44,638 nucleotides of DNA from Clostridiales bacterium VE202-01 (GTDB lineage: Bacteria; Bacillota_I; Bacilli_A; Erysipelotrichales; Coprobacillaceae), in the NCBI GenBank assembly GCA_000508865.1, contig BAHP02000023.1:1-44638 (forward strand), given 5' to 3'. The notes beneath the pieces are model-generated. The model was given only the letters and a program-made list of their open reading frames with translations. It was not told the DNA's origin and ran no database searches. Position numbers and translations under genes: made by a program. Shown in pieces: positions 16,532 through 25,283 of this stretch. How positions within the stretch are numbered: the first letter of the stretch is position 1; each line of letters begins with the position of its first letter.

Positions 16532-17043
16532 TGAAGATTCGTTTATTTGGAACTGTTGATGATTCAATCGTTGATGGGCCAGGGCTTAGATATACAATTT
16601 TTACTCAGGGTTGTTTTCATAATTGCAGCGGTTGTCATAATCCTAAAAGTCATGATATAAATGGTGGCTATTTAAAAGATATTCAAGATATTTTATCAGA
16701 AATAACTGCTAATCCACTATTGGACGGAATAACTTTATCTGGTGGAGAACCGATGTTGCAGGTAAAGCCATTAATTGAGATATGTAAAGAGGTTAAAGCA
16801 ATGGGATTAAATATCGTTGTTTATAGTGGTTTTACTTATGAAGAAATACTTAAAGATGCTAAAAAGAAAGAGCTATTACAGTTATGCGATATGTTGATCG
16901 ATGGTAAATTTGAACAGGATAAAAAAAGTTTAGCTTTATTGTATAGAGGTTCAGCTAATCAGCGTTTGATCAATGTACAGGAGTCATTAAAACAAGGAAA
17001 AGTGATTGAATATCAAATCATTGATAATGAAGTTAAAATATAG
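16531..17043 (+). CDS. nrdG: Anaerobic ribonucleotide reductase activating protein
   Basis: This 170-residue radical SAM activase installs the glycyl radical on NrdD. The cluster Cys residues are C28, C32 and C35 (CFHNCSGC), and the SAM-binding GGEP segment (LSGGEPML) is present. FGTVDDSIVDGPGLR is the typical N-terminus. It starts within the TAATG overlap with nrdD, so translation is coupled, and a strong terminator follows it. Length is normal. Confidence 0.95.
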   Translation: MKIRLFGTVDDSIVDGPGLRYTIFTQGCFHNCSGCHNPKSHDINGGYLKDIQDILSEITANPLLDGITLSGGEPMLQVKPLIEICKEVKAMGLNIVVYSGFTYEEILKDAKKKELLQLCDMLIDGKFEQDKKSLALLYRGSANQRLINVQESLKQGKVIEYQIIDNEVKI

Positions 17044-17045
17044 GG

Positions 17046-17079
17046 GCAATATTATTACTTTTAATAATATTGCTTTTTT
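17046..17079 (+). terminator. Terminator of nrdDG
   Basis: A perfect 12-bp stem, GCAATATTATTA with TAATAATATTGC, closes a CTTT loop and is followed by a run of six T. Confidence 0.9.
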
Positions 17080-17080
17080 A

Positions 17081-17108
17081 TAATAAAAGAGGCCAGTTAT
17101 TTGGCTTC
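17081..17108 (-). terminator. Terminator of the minus-strand aminopeptidase P gene
   Basis: On the minus strand the stem GAAGCCA/TGGCCTC (7 bp with one G-U pair) is followed by TTTTATTA. It sits between the convergent nrdG and pepP genes. Confidence 0.7.
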
Positions 17109-17115
17109 AAAATAA

Positions 17116-18864
17116 TTAGTTTTTAATTAATAAGTTTGCTTGTAACCAGGTTCTTTCTTCATTAGATAGATATGGTGCAACATGATCAAAAACTAGCTGT
17201 TGATAGTCGTTGATTTGTTTAATTTCATGATCTGATAATAATTTAAGATCCAAACCATCTAAATCAAAAGGAACCATCGTAATTGGCTCAAATTTTAAAA
17301 ATTGTCCATATTCATTGTTAGTGACTTCAACACATAATAATTCATTTTCGTGGCGAACGCCATGACTTCCTTCAATATAAATACCTGGTTCATCAGTAGT
17401 GATCATCCCTGGTTCAAAAGCACACATTGGTGCCCAGCCAGGACGATCATGCGGTCTAAATCCGTTTGGTCCTTCATGAACGTTTAGGTAATGACCAACG
17501 CCATGACCAGTTCCACAGCGATAATCTAAATTATATTCGTAAACAATTCCTCTAGCTAAAATATCTAAATTTGGGCCTGTTGTACCAGCTACAAAATGAG
17601 CAGCTTGTAAGCGCATCATAGCTTTTAAAGCAATCGTAAAATCACGTCTTTCCTGGTCACTGATAGGTCCTAAAACAAAAGTTCTTGTCGTATCGATCGT
17701 ACCGTCTAAATATTGACCACCAGAGTCAATCAATAACATTCCTTCATTTGTTACTTTTGCACATTTACCAGGCTGAGCTTTATAATGCATTAAAGCAGCA
17801 TTAGCTTTATAACCACAAATAGTATCAAAGCTTAAATCACGAAAATCATTTTGAACTTTTCTAAAAGCAGTTAATTTATCACTAATTGAAATTTCATCTA
17901 ATTCGATTTTTCCAACATTTGTTTTTAGCCAGTACATAAATTTTGTCATGGCAACACCATCTTTAATATGCGCATTTTTAGTAGCTTTGATCTCGGTCTC
18001 GTTTTTTATAGCTTTAAAGCGCTGGGTTGGATTAATCATATTTTTAATTTCACAATTTAAATTACTGCAGATTTGATAATTAACGATTTGCTTATCTAAT
18101 AATACTTTACCAGTTAATTTTTTAACATCTTCATAAATGTCATTATATGCTTTGATATTAATGCCATCTCTTTTTAAAATAGCTGCCATTTTAATATCAA
18201 CAACATTGTTTTGAACATATAATATAGCATCATCTTTATTGATAAGGGCATAAGCTAAGACAACGGGATTACATTCAACATCATTACCGCGGATATTAAA
18301 TAACCAGACGATATCATCGAGGCTCGTGATAATATGATGTTGGCAATCACCCATTGCTTCACGTAGACGCTGTAGTTTTGAAGCTCTTGATTCGCCGCAA
18401 TATTTTTCATCATATAAGTAAGCTGGTTCTTGTGAAATATTAGGACGATCATGCCAAACTTCATCAACTAAATCGATATCAGTAATCAATTTGTTATTTA
18501 GGTGTTCAGCTTCTTGAGCAGACATCACGCGACCATCAAATCCTACCGTTTTATCGATGTTTTGATCAAGATATTCTTTAATGGTAGGGACACCTGGCAT
18601 TGCCATTTTCATTAAAATGATACCACTGCCTTCTAATTGCTGTTTAGCTTGGATAAAATAACGACCATCAGTCCATAGACGAGCTTCGTTTGAGCTGATG
18701 ACTAAAGTACCTGCAGAACCAGTAAATCCTGATAAGAATTTACGGCCATTAAAGTATTCACCGACATATTCGCTTTGGTGAAAATCACTAGTGGGAACGA
18801 TATAAATATCAATTCCTTTTTCTTTCATTAAATTTTGTAATTTTTTTATATTTTCTTTTATCAT
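17116..18864 (-). CDS. Xaa-Pro aminopeptidase (aminopeptidase P, M24B)
   Basis: The 582-residue protein is the three-domain form of aminopeptidase P, which removes the N-terminal residue from peptides with proline in position two. Two creatinase-like N-terminal domains (PTSDFHQSEYVGEYF, TDGRYFIQA) precede the pita-bread catalytic domain. All five metal ligands are visible: Asp in DSGGQYLDG and Asp in TIDTTRTF, His in GTGHGVGHYLNVH, and Glu in ITTDEPGIYIE and in RHENELL. It is likely cytoplasmic with two manganese ions. The ATG at 18864 is followed by IKENIKKLQNLMKEKG, as in homologues. It is monocistronic, convergent with nrdDG and divergent from the V-ATPase operon. Confidence 0.94.
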   Translation of the reverse strand: MIKENIKKLQNLMKEKGIDIYIVPTSDFHQSEYVGEYFNGRKFLSGFTGSAGTLVISSNEARLWTDGRYFIQAKQQLEGSGIILMKMAMPGVPTIKEYLDQNIDKTVGFDGRVMSAQEAEHLNNKLITDIDLVDEVWHDRPNISQEPAYLYDEKYCGESRASKLQRLREAMGDCQHHIITSLDDIVWLFNIRGNDVECNPVVLAYALINKDDAILYVQNNVVDIKMAAILKRDGINIKAYNDIYEDVKKLTGKVLLDKQIVNYQICSNLNCEIKNMINPTQRFKAIKNETEIKATKNAHIKDGVAMTKFMYWLKTNVGKIELDEISISDKLTAFRKVQNDFRDLSFDTICGYKANAALMHYKAQPGKCAKVTNEGMLLIDSGGQYLDGTIDTTRTFVLGPISDQERRDFTIALKAMMRLQAAHFVAGTTGPNLDILARGIVYEYNLDYRCGTGHGVGHYLNVHEGPNGFRPHDRPGWAPMCAFEPGMITTDEPGIYIEGSHGVRHENELLCVEVTNNEYGQFLKFEPITMVPFDLDGLDLKLLSDHEIKQINDYQQLVFDHVAPYLSNEERTWLQANLLIKN

Positions 18865-19250
18865 CTTTACAACCTCACTAGTTATACTTTATCACAAGTA
18901 GTTGGGGCTCTCAATGGATATGAAAACTTTTATTTAAATTTATTTACAAAAGTAATGATGGTAAAAGCAGGGACAAAATTATAAATCTCTTGATAAAAGA
19001 GCTAGGTATTTTTGATTAGACAAATCTAAAGAATTGTCTAATGAATTTTTTTAGTTAAAAGTTATAATAAAACATGTTAAAAATGTATATTTGCTTATTT
19101 AAAATGTAAAGATAATATTAAGAAATCTCTTGTAACCCCTGATATGACTAGGGTTACAGCAGAAATGATAAAATTTTTAAAATGATAGATTATTATCATT
19201 GCATTTTTTTAGATAGGAGTATACTTATCTCAAGCAAAGGGGGTTGTACT
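18865..19250. promoter_or_regulatory. Divergent region and leader of the V-ATPase operon
   Basis: A TATAAT (19063-19068) with a weak TTTAGT 17 bp upstream is the best plus-strand promoter. The leader then contains an 8-bp inverted repeat, TGTAACCC (19131-19138) with GGGTTACA (19151-19158). A second A/T-rich hairpin, AATGATA (19171-19177) with TATCATT (19184-19190), is followed by GCATTTTTTT, which resembles a weak terminator or attenuator 60 bp before the first cistron. A small hairpin, CTCTT/AAGAG, lies near 18990. No gene is seen. Confidence 0.4.
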
Positions 19251-19559
19251 GTGGATGATGTAATTCAAAGATTAGTAGAAATAGACCGTAAGTGTGTTGA
19301 GCGCGTTGAACTTGCAAAAGCAAAGAAATTAGATGCGCAAACAAACATGAATGAAAAAAGAAAAGAGATATATGAAGGTTTTGTTGCAGAGCAAAACAAA
19401 AAGATTGAGGAACATAAGACAGAATTAATGAATAAGAATCAAGAAGATGCTAAACAGCTTGATCAAGATTATAAAGATACGTTAGCAAATTTAGAGAATC
19501 TTTATAATCAAAACAAAGACAAATGGATAGATGAAATTGTTAAAAGATGTTTAAAGTAA
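19251..19559 (+). CDS. V-type ATPase peripheral-stalk subunit, H/G-like
   Basis: This 102-residue, highly charged coiled-coil protein opens the V-ATPase operon. It starts at GTG 19251 (VDDVIQRLVEIDRKC), with AAAGGGGG 7-8 bases upstream; the longer frame from 19182 runs through the leader hairpin and lacks a ribosome site. In bacterial A/V-type operons the first cistron encodes the small stalk subunit (NtpF in Enterococcus, subunit H in clostridial annotation), which pairs with subunit E to form the peripheral stator. Sequence identity is low in this class, so the assignment rests on position, length and coiled-coil character. Confidence 0.75.
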   Translation: MDDVIQRLVEIDRKCVERVELAKAKKLDAQTNMNEKRKEIYEGFVAEQNKKIEEHKTELMNKNQEDAKQLDQDYKDTLANLENLYNQNKDKWIDEIVKRCLK

Positions 19560-19571
19560 GAAGGTGAAGGA

Positions 19572-20603
19572 ATGGCTTTATCGTCAAATGCACTATGTGC
19601 TAAGGCAAAAGCGATGTATGGTTATCGAATCGGTGAAGAAGGTTATAGTGATTTATGCCGGAAACAAACACTTGGTGAAATGGTAACGTATTTAAAATCG
19701 CAAACAAAGTATAATGGTGTTTTACAAGATATTAATGTTAGAAATGTTCATCGCCGTCAATTAGAAGCTTCTTTAAATAAAGAGTATTTTGAACGGTGTG
19801 CTAGATTAATGAAGTATGCACCAAAAAAGAATCAAGATTTTTATAATCAGGAAGTTGTAGGAATTGAGGTTCAATTAATTGTTGATAAGGTTGTCAGTAT
19901 TAAGGAAAAGGATCAGGCGAGTTTTTCCTTAGAGATACCGGATTATTTAGCGGGTAAAATGAGTTTTAATATTTATGGTTTGATCAATGTTGATAATTAT
20001 AAGGATTTAGTAGTTTATTTAAGAGGTACCAGGTATTATAAAATTTTAGCTAATTTTGATTTTACTGCTCCGATTGATATCAATGCGTTAGAAAGACAGT
20101 TAAAATCTTTGTATTATAATACTTATGTAGATGCTATTAAAAGTAATTTTAAGGGTAAGGAGCAAAAAGAACTATTAGATGTTTTATCAACATCGATTGA
20201 GTTAGCTAACATTACTAAAATTTATCGATTTAAAAAATATTTTAAAGAATCGAATGAAACAATCAGAAATTCATTATGTTTAGAACATTGTAGAATGTCT
20301 AAAACAATGTTAGATTCATTGATTGAAGCACGGAGTGCTAAAGAATTGTTGGAACTGCTGGCTAATTCAAAATATAAGTTATATCTTGGAGATAAGGAGT
20401 ATGCTTATATTGAATACTATGTAGAGGAGATTAAGTATAATATTGCAAAACGATATATGCGCTTTTCTGGTGATGCACCACTAGTTTATTTAACTTATTC
20501 AATCTTACAAAAGGTTGAAATCGATAATTTGAAACATATTATTGAAGGGATTAGATATAAAAGAGATGCATCAAGTATTGAAGAGATGCTGATCTTTGCA
20601 TAG
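19572..20603 (+). CDS. V-type ATPase subunit C (V0 d/AC39 type)
   Basis: The 343-residue protein is the funnel-shaped subunit that connects the central rotor stalk to the membrane c-ring. It is all-helical and soluble, with the N-terminal ALCAKAKAMYG and the three-fold repeated helical layout of the vATP-synt_AC39 family. AAGGTGAAGGA precedes ATG 19572, and the gap from the upstream cistron is 12 bp. Length is normal (about 330-350). Confidence 0.88.
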   Translation: MALSSNALCAKAKAMYGYRIGEEGYSDLCRKQTLGEMVTYLKSQTKYNGVLQDINVRNVHRRQLEASLNKEYFERCARLMKYAPKKNQDFYNQEVVGIEVQLIVDKVVSIKEKDQASFSLEIPDYLAGKMSFNIYGLINVDNYKDLVVYLRGTRYYKILANFDFTAPIDINALERQLKSLYYNTYVDAIKSNFKGKEQKELLDVLSTSIELANITKIYRFKKYFKESNETIRNSLCLEHCRMSKTMLDSLIEARSAKELLELLANSKYKLYLGDKEYAYIEYYVEEIKYNIAKRYMRFSGDAPLVYLTYSILQKVEIDNLKHIIEGIRYKRDASSIEEMLIFA

Positions 20604-20615
20604 GAGGGATTATTA

Positions 20616-21977
20616 ATGGCTATTATAAAAACACATTTCTTTAATATTTCTTTTGAACATAAAGATTTAATGAAAGTGTTGATCAAAATGAGTGAGCATC
20701 AAGATGAAATGTTTCCACAAGATTCTAAAAAGATAGCGAATAATGTTAAAGGGGTGTCAATTATGGATGAAGTCAATCCTTATAATGAACCACTTGATAA
20801 CATTTATCATATATTAAGTCGTTTAAATCTTAATAGTGATATTCAAGATAAAGAATTTAAGGAAATTAATTTGTATAATGTAAATAAATTAATTGATGAT
20901 ATTAATAGTCAAATTGATAATATTGTTAATATCAAAGAAGGAATCATTAAAGAAAAAGATGAAAATGATGAGGCTGTTATATTATTAAGAAATCTTGAAG
21001 AATCGAAAATAAGTGTAGATGATGTTCAAAATACAAAATATATTACTTGCCGCTTTGGGAAAATTCCTGTAGGTGAGTTTACTAAGATTCAATATTATCG
21101 AGATTATGAATTTGTTTTTAAAGAATTAAATCGCTCAAAACAATATGTATGGATCGTTTATGCGGGACTTACTAATAACATTTCAGAAATTGATAATGCA
21201 TTTTCTTCAATGTCATTTGAACTTATTAATTTACCTGATTTTGCACATGGTAAAATTCATGATGCAATCAATGAATTAGTTGAAGAAGCAGCAGCAATGG
21301 AAGAATATATAAAAAGAATGGATACAAAATTAGAAGAAGTAAAAAATAAGTATCAAAAAGAATTATTAGAAGTATTTACTAGATTATATAATTTGAAACG
21401 ATTATATGATAAATGTCGTTATGTTGTTGATTTTTCACAAAAAGCATCAGTTTATACTTTCAGCAGTCTTGATTTAAAAGAAGTTGAAACTAAATTTGAT
21501 GATATCGACAGCATTAAAATAATTGAATTACCAGTTGATATTTATGAAAAAAGAAATATTATTGCTCCAGTTATTGTAAAGAATAATACGTTGTTTCAAC
21601 CATTTGAAAATGTTTTAAGTGTTACCCTTGGAGATGTTTTCGATCCAACAGCGTTAGTTGCGATACTTACAATGATAATTAGTGCTGTATGTGTTGGAGA
21701 TATTGGTGTTGGTATTTTATTGTTAGTATTAGGATTATTAGTAAATATTAAGAAAACTAATAATTTTGGTGGCATGTTAAAGCGAATCGGAGCTGTAATT
21801 TTAGTTGGCGGATTATTTTATGGGACATTGTTTTATCAAATTGAGTTATATAAACCGCTTTTCAATTTACCAATGCATGTAATTCATACATTTTTATTTG
21901 GATTTGGTATTTGGATCATTACAATGATTATTTTGATAATTGCAAAAAAAGTTACACGGAAGTCGATAAGGATATAG
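20616..21977 (+). CDS. V-type ATPase subunit I paralogue, short form lacking the proton-channel helices
   Basis: The 453-residue protein has the cytosolic stalk-like half of subunit I/a, including CRFGKIPVGEFTKIQYY and a long coiled coil (about residues 215-260). Only about four membrane helices follow, from residue 345 or so (LVAILTMIISAVCVGDIGVG onward). Normal subunit I is about 630-660 residues with 7-8 helices. The missing C-terminal part includes the helix with the essential Arg that contacts the c-ring, so this copy cannot form the ion half-channels alone. It is followed 10 bp later by a full-length paralogue. AGGAGGG precedes ATG 20616. It may be a structural second copy, a regulator, or a decaying duplicate; no disruption is visible inside it. 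Confidence 0.85.
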   Translation: MAIIKTHFFNISFEHKDLMKVLIKMSEHQDEMFPQDSKKIANNVKGVSIMDEVNPYNEPLDNIYHILSRLNLNSDIQDKEFKEINLYNVNKLIDDINSQIDNIVNIKEGIIKEKDENDEAVILLRNLEESKISVDDVQNTKYITCRFGKIPVGEFTKIQYYRDYEFVFKELNRSKQYVWIVYAGLTNNISEIDNAFSSMSFELINLPDFAHGKIHDAINELVEEAAAMEEYIKRMDTKLEEVKNKYQKELLEVFTRLYNLKRLYDKCRYVVDFSQKASVYTFSSLDLKEVETKFDDIDSIKIIELPVDIYEKRNIIAPVIVKNNTLFQPFENVLSVTLGDVFDPTALVAILTMIISAVCVGDIGVGILLLVLGLLVNIKKTNNFGGMLKRIGAVILVGGLFYGTLFYQIELYKPLFNLPMHVIHTFLFGFGIWIITMIILIIAKKVTRKSIRI

Positions 21978-21987
21978 GAGGGATATA

Positions 21988-22326
21988 ATGGCAATTTCAA
22001 GATTAAACTTAGTCAGTATTAATTTTGATAAGTATTGTTACAATGAAGTTTTATTAAAACTTTTTAACCATGATGATTTTCATCCTGAGTTAGCCTCTAA
22101 GTTTATTGATAGTGTAACAGGGCTTAGTGTTTATAATCAAGATAATCTTTATGAAGAAATCTTGGTACGTTTAAATGATGCCTCTAACAAATATCATTTT
22201 AAACTTGAAGAAATACCAGTTGAAAGTAATCAAATAAATGTATTAGGGGTTAAAGAATATTTAGATGATTTGTTACTTGATGTTGAACGTATTGATGCGG
22301 TAAAAGTCCAACTTGATCAATGGTGA
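21988..22326 (+). CDS. V-type ATPase subunit I, full-length copy: 5' fragment
   Basis: These 112 codons encode the N-terminal cytosolic piece of the second subunit I (MAISRLNLVSINFDKYCYN), parallel to the start of the short paralogue. The frame ends in TGG TGA at 22321-22326, seven bases into the frame that continues the protein. Aligning with the short paralogue, KVQLDQ then one residue then VIENQEA lines up without a gap with EGIIKEKDENDEA, so one base appears to be missing at about 22320. AGGAGGG precedes ATG 21988. It would be non-functional alone. Confidence 0.8.
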   Translation: MAISRLNLVSINFDKYCYNEVLLKLFNHDDFHPELASKFIDSVTGLSVYNQDNLYEEILVRLNDASNKYHFKLEEIPVESNQINVLGVKEYLDDLLLDVERIDAVKVQLDQW

Positions 22327-23879
22327 TCGAGAATCAAGAAGCAATCATTCAGTTACAGCATGTTGCGGATATCGATGTTGATTTTGATGATTTGTTTAGC
22401 TGTAAATATCTTCAAGTAAGGTTTGGTAAGATTCCAGCAAACAATGTTGCAAAATTAGATTATTATGAATCATTACCGTTTGTATTTAAACCATTTCATA
22501 ATGATAGTCAATTTATCTGGTGTATGTATATTACAACACCTGGAGATGCACCGGAAGTTGATAATATTTTTTCGTCACTGTATTTTGAAAGAATTCATAT
22601 TCCTACGTTTGTTCATGGTTCGCCAGAACTAGCAATCAGTGAAATTCAAGAAGAGGCAAATGTAGCTATAGAACATAGTAAGAAGCTGGAAATGCGCATT
22701 AATAAGATGTTTGCAAATAATCAGGATAAACTAAATGAAATTTATACGATTGCTAAACACTTAAATGACGTATATATCATGCAAAAATACGTAGTTGTTA
22801 TTGGTGATAAACTTACTGTAAATGGTTTTGTTCCAACTAAAAATACAAAGAAATTTAAAGAAGATTTTGAAAGTATTGAAGCAGTAACTGTTGATGTAAA
22901 ACCAGCTAATAGCGATGTTAGGTTGTCACCGCCAACATTACTTAAAAGTAATTGGTTTTCTCGACCATTTCGAATGTTTGTCGAAATGTATGGTGTACCT
23001 AAGTATAGCGATGCGGACCCAACGTTGCTAGTTTCGTTGTCGTATACTTTATTATTTGGAATCATGTTTGGTGATGTCGGGCAGGGAATCATTCTTTCCC
23101 TAGTTGGATTAATTGCTTATAAAAAGTTTGGTTTGCAATTAGGTGCAGTAGGAATTCGTTTAGGAATTTCGAGTACTTTATTCGGGATTGTTTTTGGATC
23201 GGTTTTTGGAAATGAAGAAATTTTAATTCCGATGTTTAATGCTATGTCACCAGATAACACAATGACATTATTGATAGCAGCAATCTGCTTAGGAATTATT
23301 TTAATTATTATTTCAATGTCATTTAATGTTGTTTTGAATTTGAAAAAGAAGAATATTGGTGAAGCTGTTTTAAGCCAAAATGGAGTGTGTGGATTAGTAT
23401 TCTATGTTTCTATTTTAGGTTTAGTGTTGAATATATTTTTAGGATTAGGTTTTGTTAATATGATTTATGTAATTATATTAATTATTATTCCGTTATTATT
23501 TATATTCCTAAAAGAACCGCTAATTAGAAAATTTGAAGAACATGAAGCAATGTTTCCAAATGGATTTGGGGCTTTCTTTGTAGAAGGGTTCTTTGAATTG
23601 TTTGAAGTAGTTTTATCTTTTATCACTAACACAATGTCATTTTTAAGGGTTGGTGGATTTGTTTTGTCACATGCCGGGATGATGTTGGTTGTATATACTC
23701 TAGCCGAAATGGTTGGAGGCGTTGGTGAATTAGCCGTTATTATATTTGGTAACGTTTTTGTAATGTGCTTGGAAGGATTGATTGTAGGAATTCAAGTTTT
23801 ACGTTTAGAGTTTTACGAAATGTTTAGCCGATATTATGAAGGAAACGGTATCCCATTTAAAACTATTAAAGAGGATTAA
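22320..23879 (+). CDS. V-type ATPase subunit I, full-length copy: 3' fragment with membrane domain
   Basis: These 519 codons hold most of subunit I, the stator membrane subunit carrying the ion half-channels. The cytosolic part contains YLQVRFGKIPANNVAKLDYY. The membrane domain (about 7 helices, from LLVSLSYTLLFGIMFGDVGQ) ends with SFLRVGGFVLSHAGM, whose Arg matches the essential Arg of the a-subunit (SYLRLWALSLAH in yeast Vph1). The ATG at 22320 overlaps the previous frame by 7 nt and has no ribosome site of its own, so it is more likely an internal position of a frameshifted gene than a true start. A split, coupled gene is the alternative. Confidence 0.85.
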   Translation: MVIENQEAIIQLQHVADIDVDFDDLFSCKYLQVRFGKIPANNVAKLDYYESLPFVFKPFHNDSQFIWCMYITTPGDAPEVDNIFSSLYFERIHIPTFVHGSPELAISEIQEEANVAIEHSKKLEMRINKMFANNQDKLNEIYTIAKHLNDVYIMQKYVVVIGDKLTVNGFVPTKNTKKFKEDFESIEAVTVDVKPANSDVRLSPPTLLKSNWFSRPFRMFVEMYGVPKYSDADPTLLVSLSYTLLFGIMFGDVGQGIILSLVGLIAYKKFGLQLGAVGIRLGISSTLFGIVFGSVFGNEEILIPMFNAMSPDNTMTLLIAAICLGIILIIISMSFNVVLNLKKKNIGEAVLSQNGVCGLVFYVSILGLVLNIFLGLGFVNMIYVIILIIIPLLFIFLKEPLIRKFEEHEAMFPNGFGAFFVEGFFELFEVVLSFITNTMSFLRVGGFVLSHAGMMLVVYTLAEMVGGVGELAVIIFGNVFVMCLEGLIVGIQVLRLEFYEMFSRYYEGNGIPFKTIKED

Positions 23880-23899
23880 AAATCGAGGAGGAAATTATT

Positions 23900-24331
23900 A
23901 TGACAGTTTTAGAATTTATTTTACCAGCATTAGTAGTTATTTTATTATCATTACCTTTAATTAAAGTATTTACAGGAAAAGTAAGTGTAAAAAGTGCAAA
24001 AATTAGATTAGCATCACATGTTGCTGGTTTTGCTGGCGCTGTATGTTTAGCTTTATATTTAGCAGCAATTACTAACGGGGTATATGCTGAAGAAGCAGCA
24101 GTTATTACAGGAACGATTGCTCAAGGTTTAGGATTTGTTGCCGCTGCTTTAGCTACAGGTTTATCTGCATTAGGAGCTGGGATTGCGGTAGCTGCTGCAG
24201 CACCTGCAGCAATTGGAGCATTCTCTGAAAATGAAAAGAACTTTGGTAAGTCATTGATTTTTGTAGCCTTAGGTGAAGGGGTTGCAATCTATGGGTTATT
24301 GATCTCAATTTTGATTATCAACAAAATCTAA
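23900..24331 (+). CDS. V-type ATPase subunit K (c-ring proteolipid)
   Basis: The 143-residue, very hydrophobic protein forms the rotating membrane ring. Four helices are predicted. The last two are the canonical hairpin: a Gly/Ala-rich helix (TGLSALGAGIAVAAAAPAAI), a polar loop (SENEKNFGK) and a helix with the ion-binding Glu (LGEGVAIYGLLISILI). The first two helices are divergent and carry no acidic residue, so there is one ion site per protomer. Na+ versus H+ cannot be decided here by eye. GAGGAGG precedes ATG 23900. Confidence 0.93.
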   Translation: MTVLEFILPALVVILLSLPLIKVFTGKVSVKSAKIRLASHVAGFAGAVCLALYLAAITNGVYAEEAAVITGTIAQGLGFVAAALATGLSALGAGIAVAAAAPAAIGAFSENEKNFGKSLIFVALGEGVAIYGLLISILIINKI

Positions 24332-24350
24332 TCGAAAGAATGTGATTATT

Positions 24351-24659
24351 GTGCGATTTTATTGTATAAGTGATAATGTCGATACTCAGATTGGACTTAG
24401 GCTAGTAGGAATCGAAGGACAGGTAGTTCATAAAAGAAGAGAGTTTCTAGAACTATTGGAAACAAAATTAAAAGATGATTCAATTGGAATCATCTTGATT
24501 ACTACTAATCTGATTGAACTTGCTCCTGATATTATTTCAGAAATTAAATTAAAACAACAAAAACCGTTGCTTGTAGAAATTCCTGATCGTCATGGTGAAT
24601 CAAAGATTGGTGAAACTATTGATAAATATGTTTCTGAAGCAATTGGTGTGAAGTTATAG
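24351..24659 (+). CDS. V-type ATPase subunit F (central stalk)
   Basis: The 102-residue soluble Rossmann-like protein sits in the rotor stalk beside subunit D. Two GTG starts are possible, at 24342 and 24351. I chose 24351 because it gives M(V)RFYCISDNVDT, the usual length and sequence of the family N-terminus, and because GAAAGA lies about 10 bases before it and too close to the first. Later family features include GIILIT and a C-terminal Gly-rich helix. The protein follows subunit K by 19 bp. Confidence 0.85.
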   Translation: MRFYCISDNVDTQIGLRLVGIEGQVVHKRREFLELLETKLKDDSIGIILITTNLIELAPDIISEIKLKQQKPLLVEIPDRHGESKIGETIDKYVSEAIGVKL

Positions 24660-24671
24660 AGAGGGAATGCT

Positions 24672-25268
24672 ATGGAAAAGAAAGAACAAGTATTTCTTTA
24701 TATGAAAGAAGAGATTGAAAGGCTAGCTAATCTAGAAGAAGAAAAGATTTTGGCTGAAGCTAAAGAACTTGAAGAAGAGGCTTATAATCAAATTAAAGCT
24801 GAAGCTAAAAAAGATGCTGAGGCACTATTAGCTAAAGAACTAGTAGAGATTTCTTCTAGTGCTAGTGTCGAGGCTTCTTTATCTCAAGAGGAAAAAACTA
24901 AAAAATTAGTTGTTAAAAGAGATGAGTATGTAGCAAATATTTTTAAAGAAGCTAAAGAAAAATTAGTTGCATTTGTAGCTAGTAAGGATTATCAAAAGTA
25001 TCTTATTGAGCATATCGAAAAGATTGGTAAATTATATCAAATGGAAGATTCAACTCTTGAACTTAGAGAAGAAGATATGAGATATAAAGATGAATTAGTA
25101 AAAGCTTATGGTGTGGATTTGGAAGTTGAAGTAAGCGATAAAATTAAGATAGGTGGTTTTATTATTGAAAATAAAGCTACTAATGTCGTTGTTGACGAAT
25201 CATTAGACTCTGCTTTAGAAAACCAAAAAGACTGGTTTTTTAAAACATCAGGATTAATGATTAAATAG
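24672..25268 (+). CDS. V-type ATPase subunit E (peripheral stalk)
   Basis: The 198-residue protein has a long, charged N-terminal coiled coil (about residues 1-100, rich in Glu, Lys and Ala), followed by a globular alpha/beta domain ending SDKIKIGGFIIENKATNVVV. This is the layout of V/A-ATPase subunit E, which pairs with the H/G subunit to hold the A3B3 head. GAGAGGG precedes the ATG. Confidence 0.9.
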   Translation: MEKKEQVFLYMKEEIERLANLEEEKILAEAKELEEEAYNQIKAEAKKDAEALLAKELVEISSSASVEASLSQEEKTKKLVVKRDEYVANIFKEAKEKLVAFVASKDYQKYLIEHIEKIGKLYQMEDSTLELREEDMRYKDELVKAYGVDLEVEVSDKIKIGGFIIENKATNVVVDESLDSALENQKDWFFKTSGLMIK

Positions 25269-25283
25269 ACAGGGGGTTAACAT

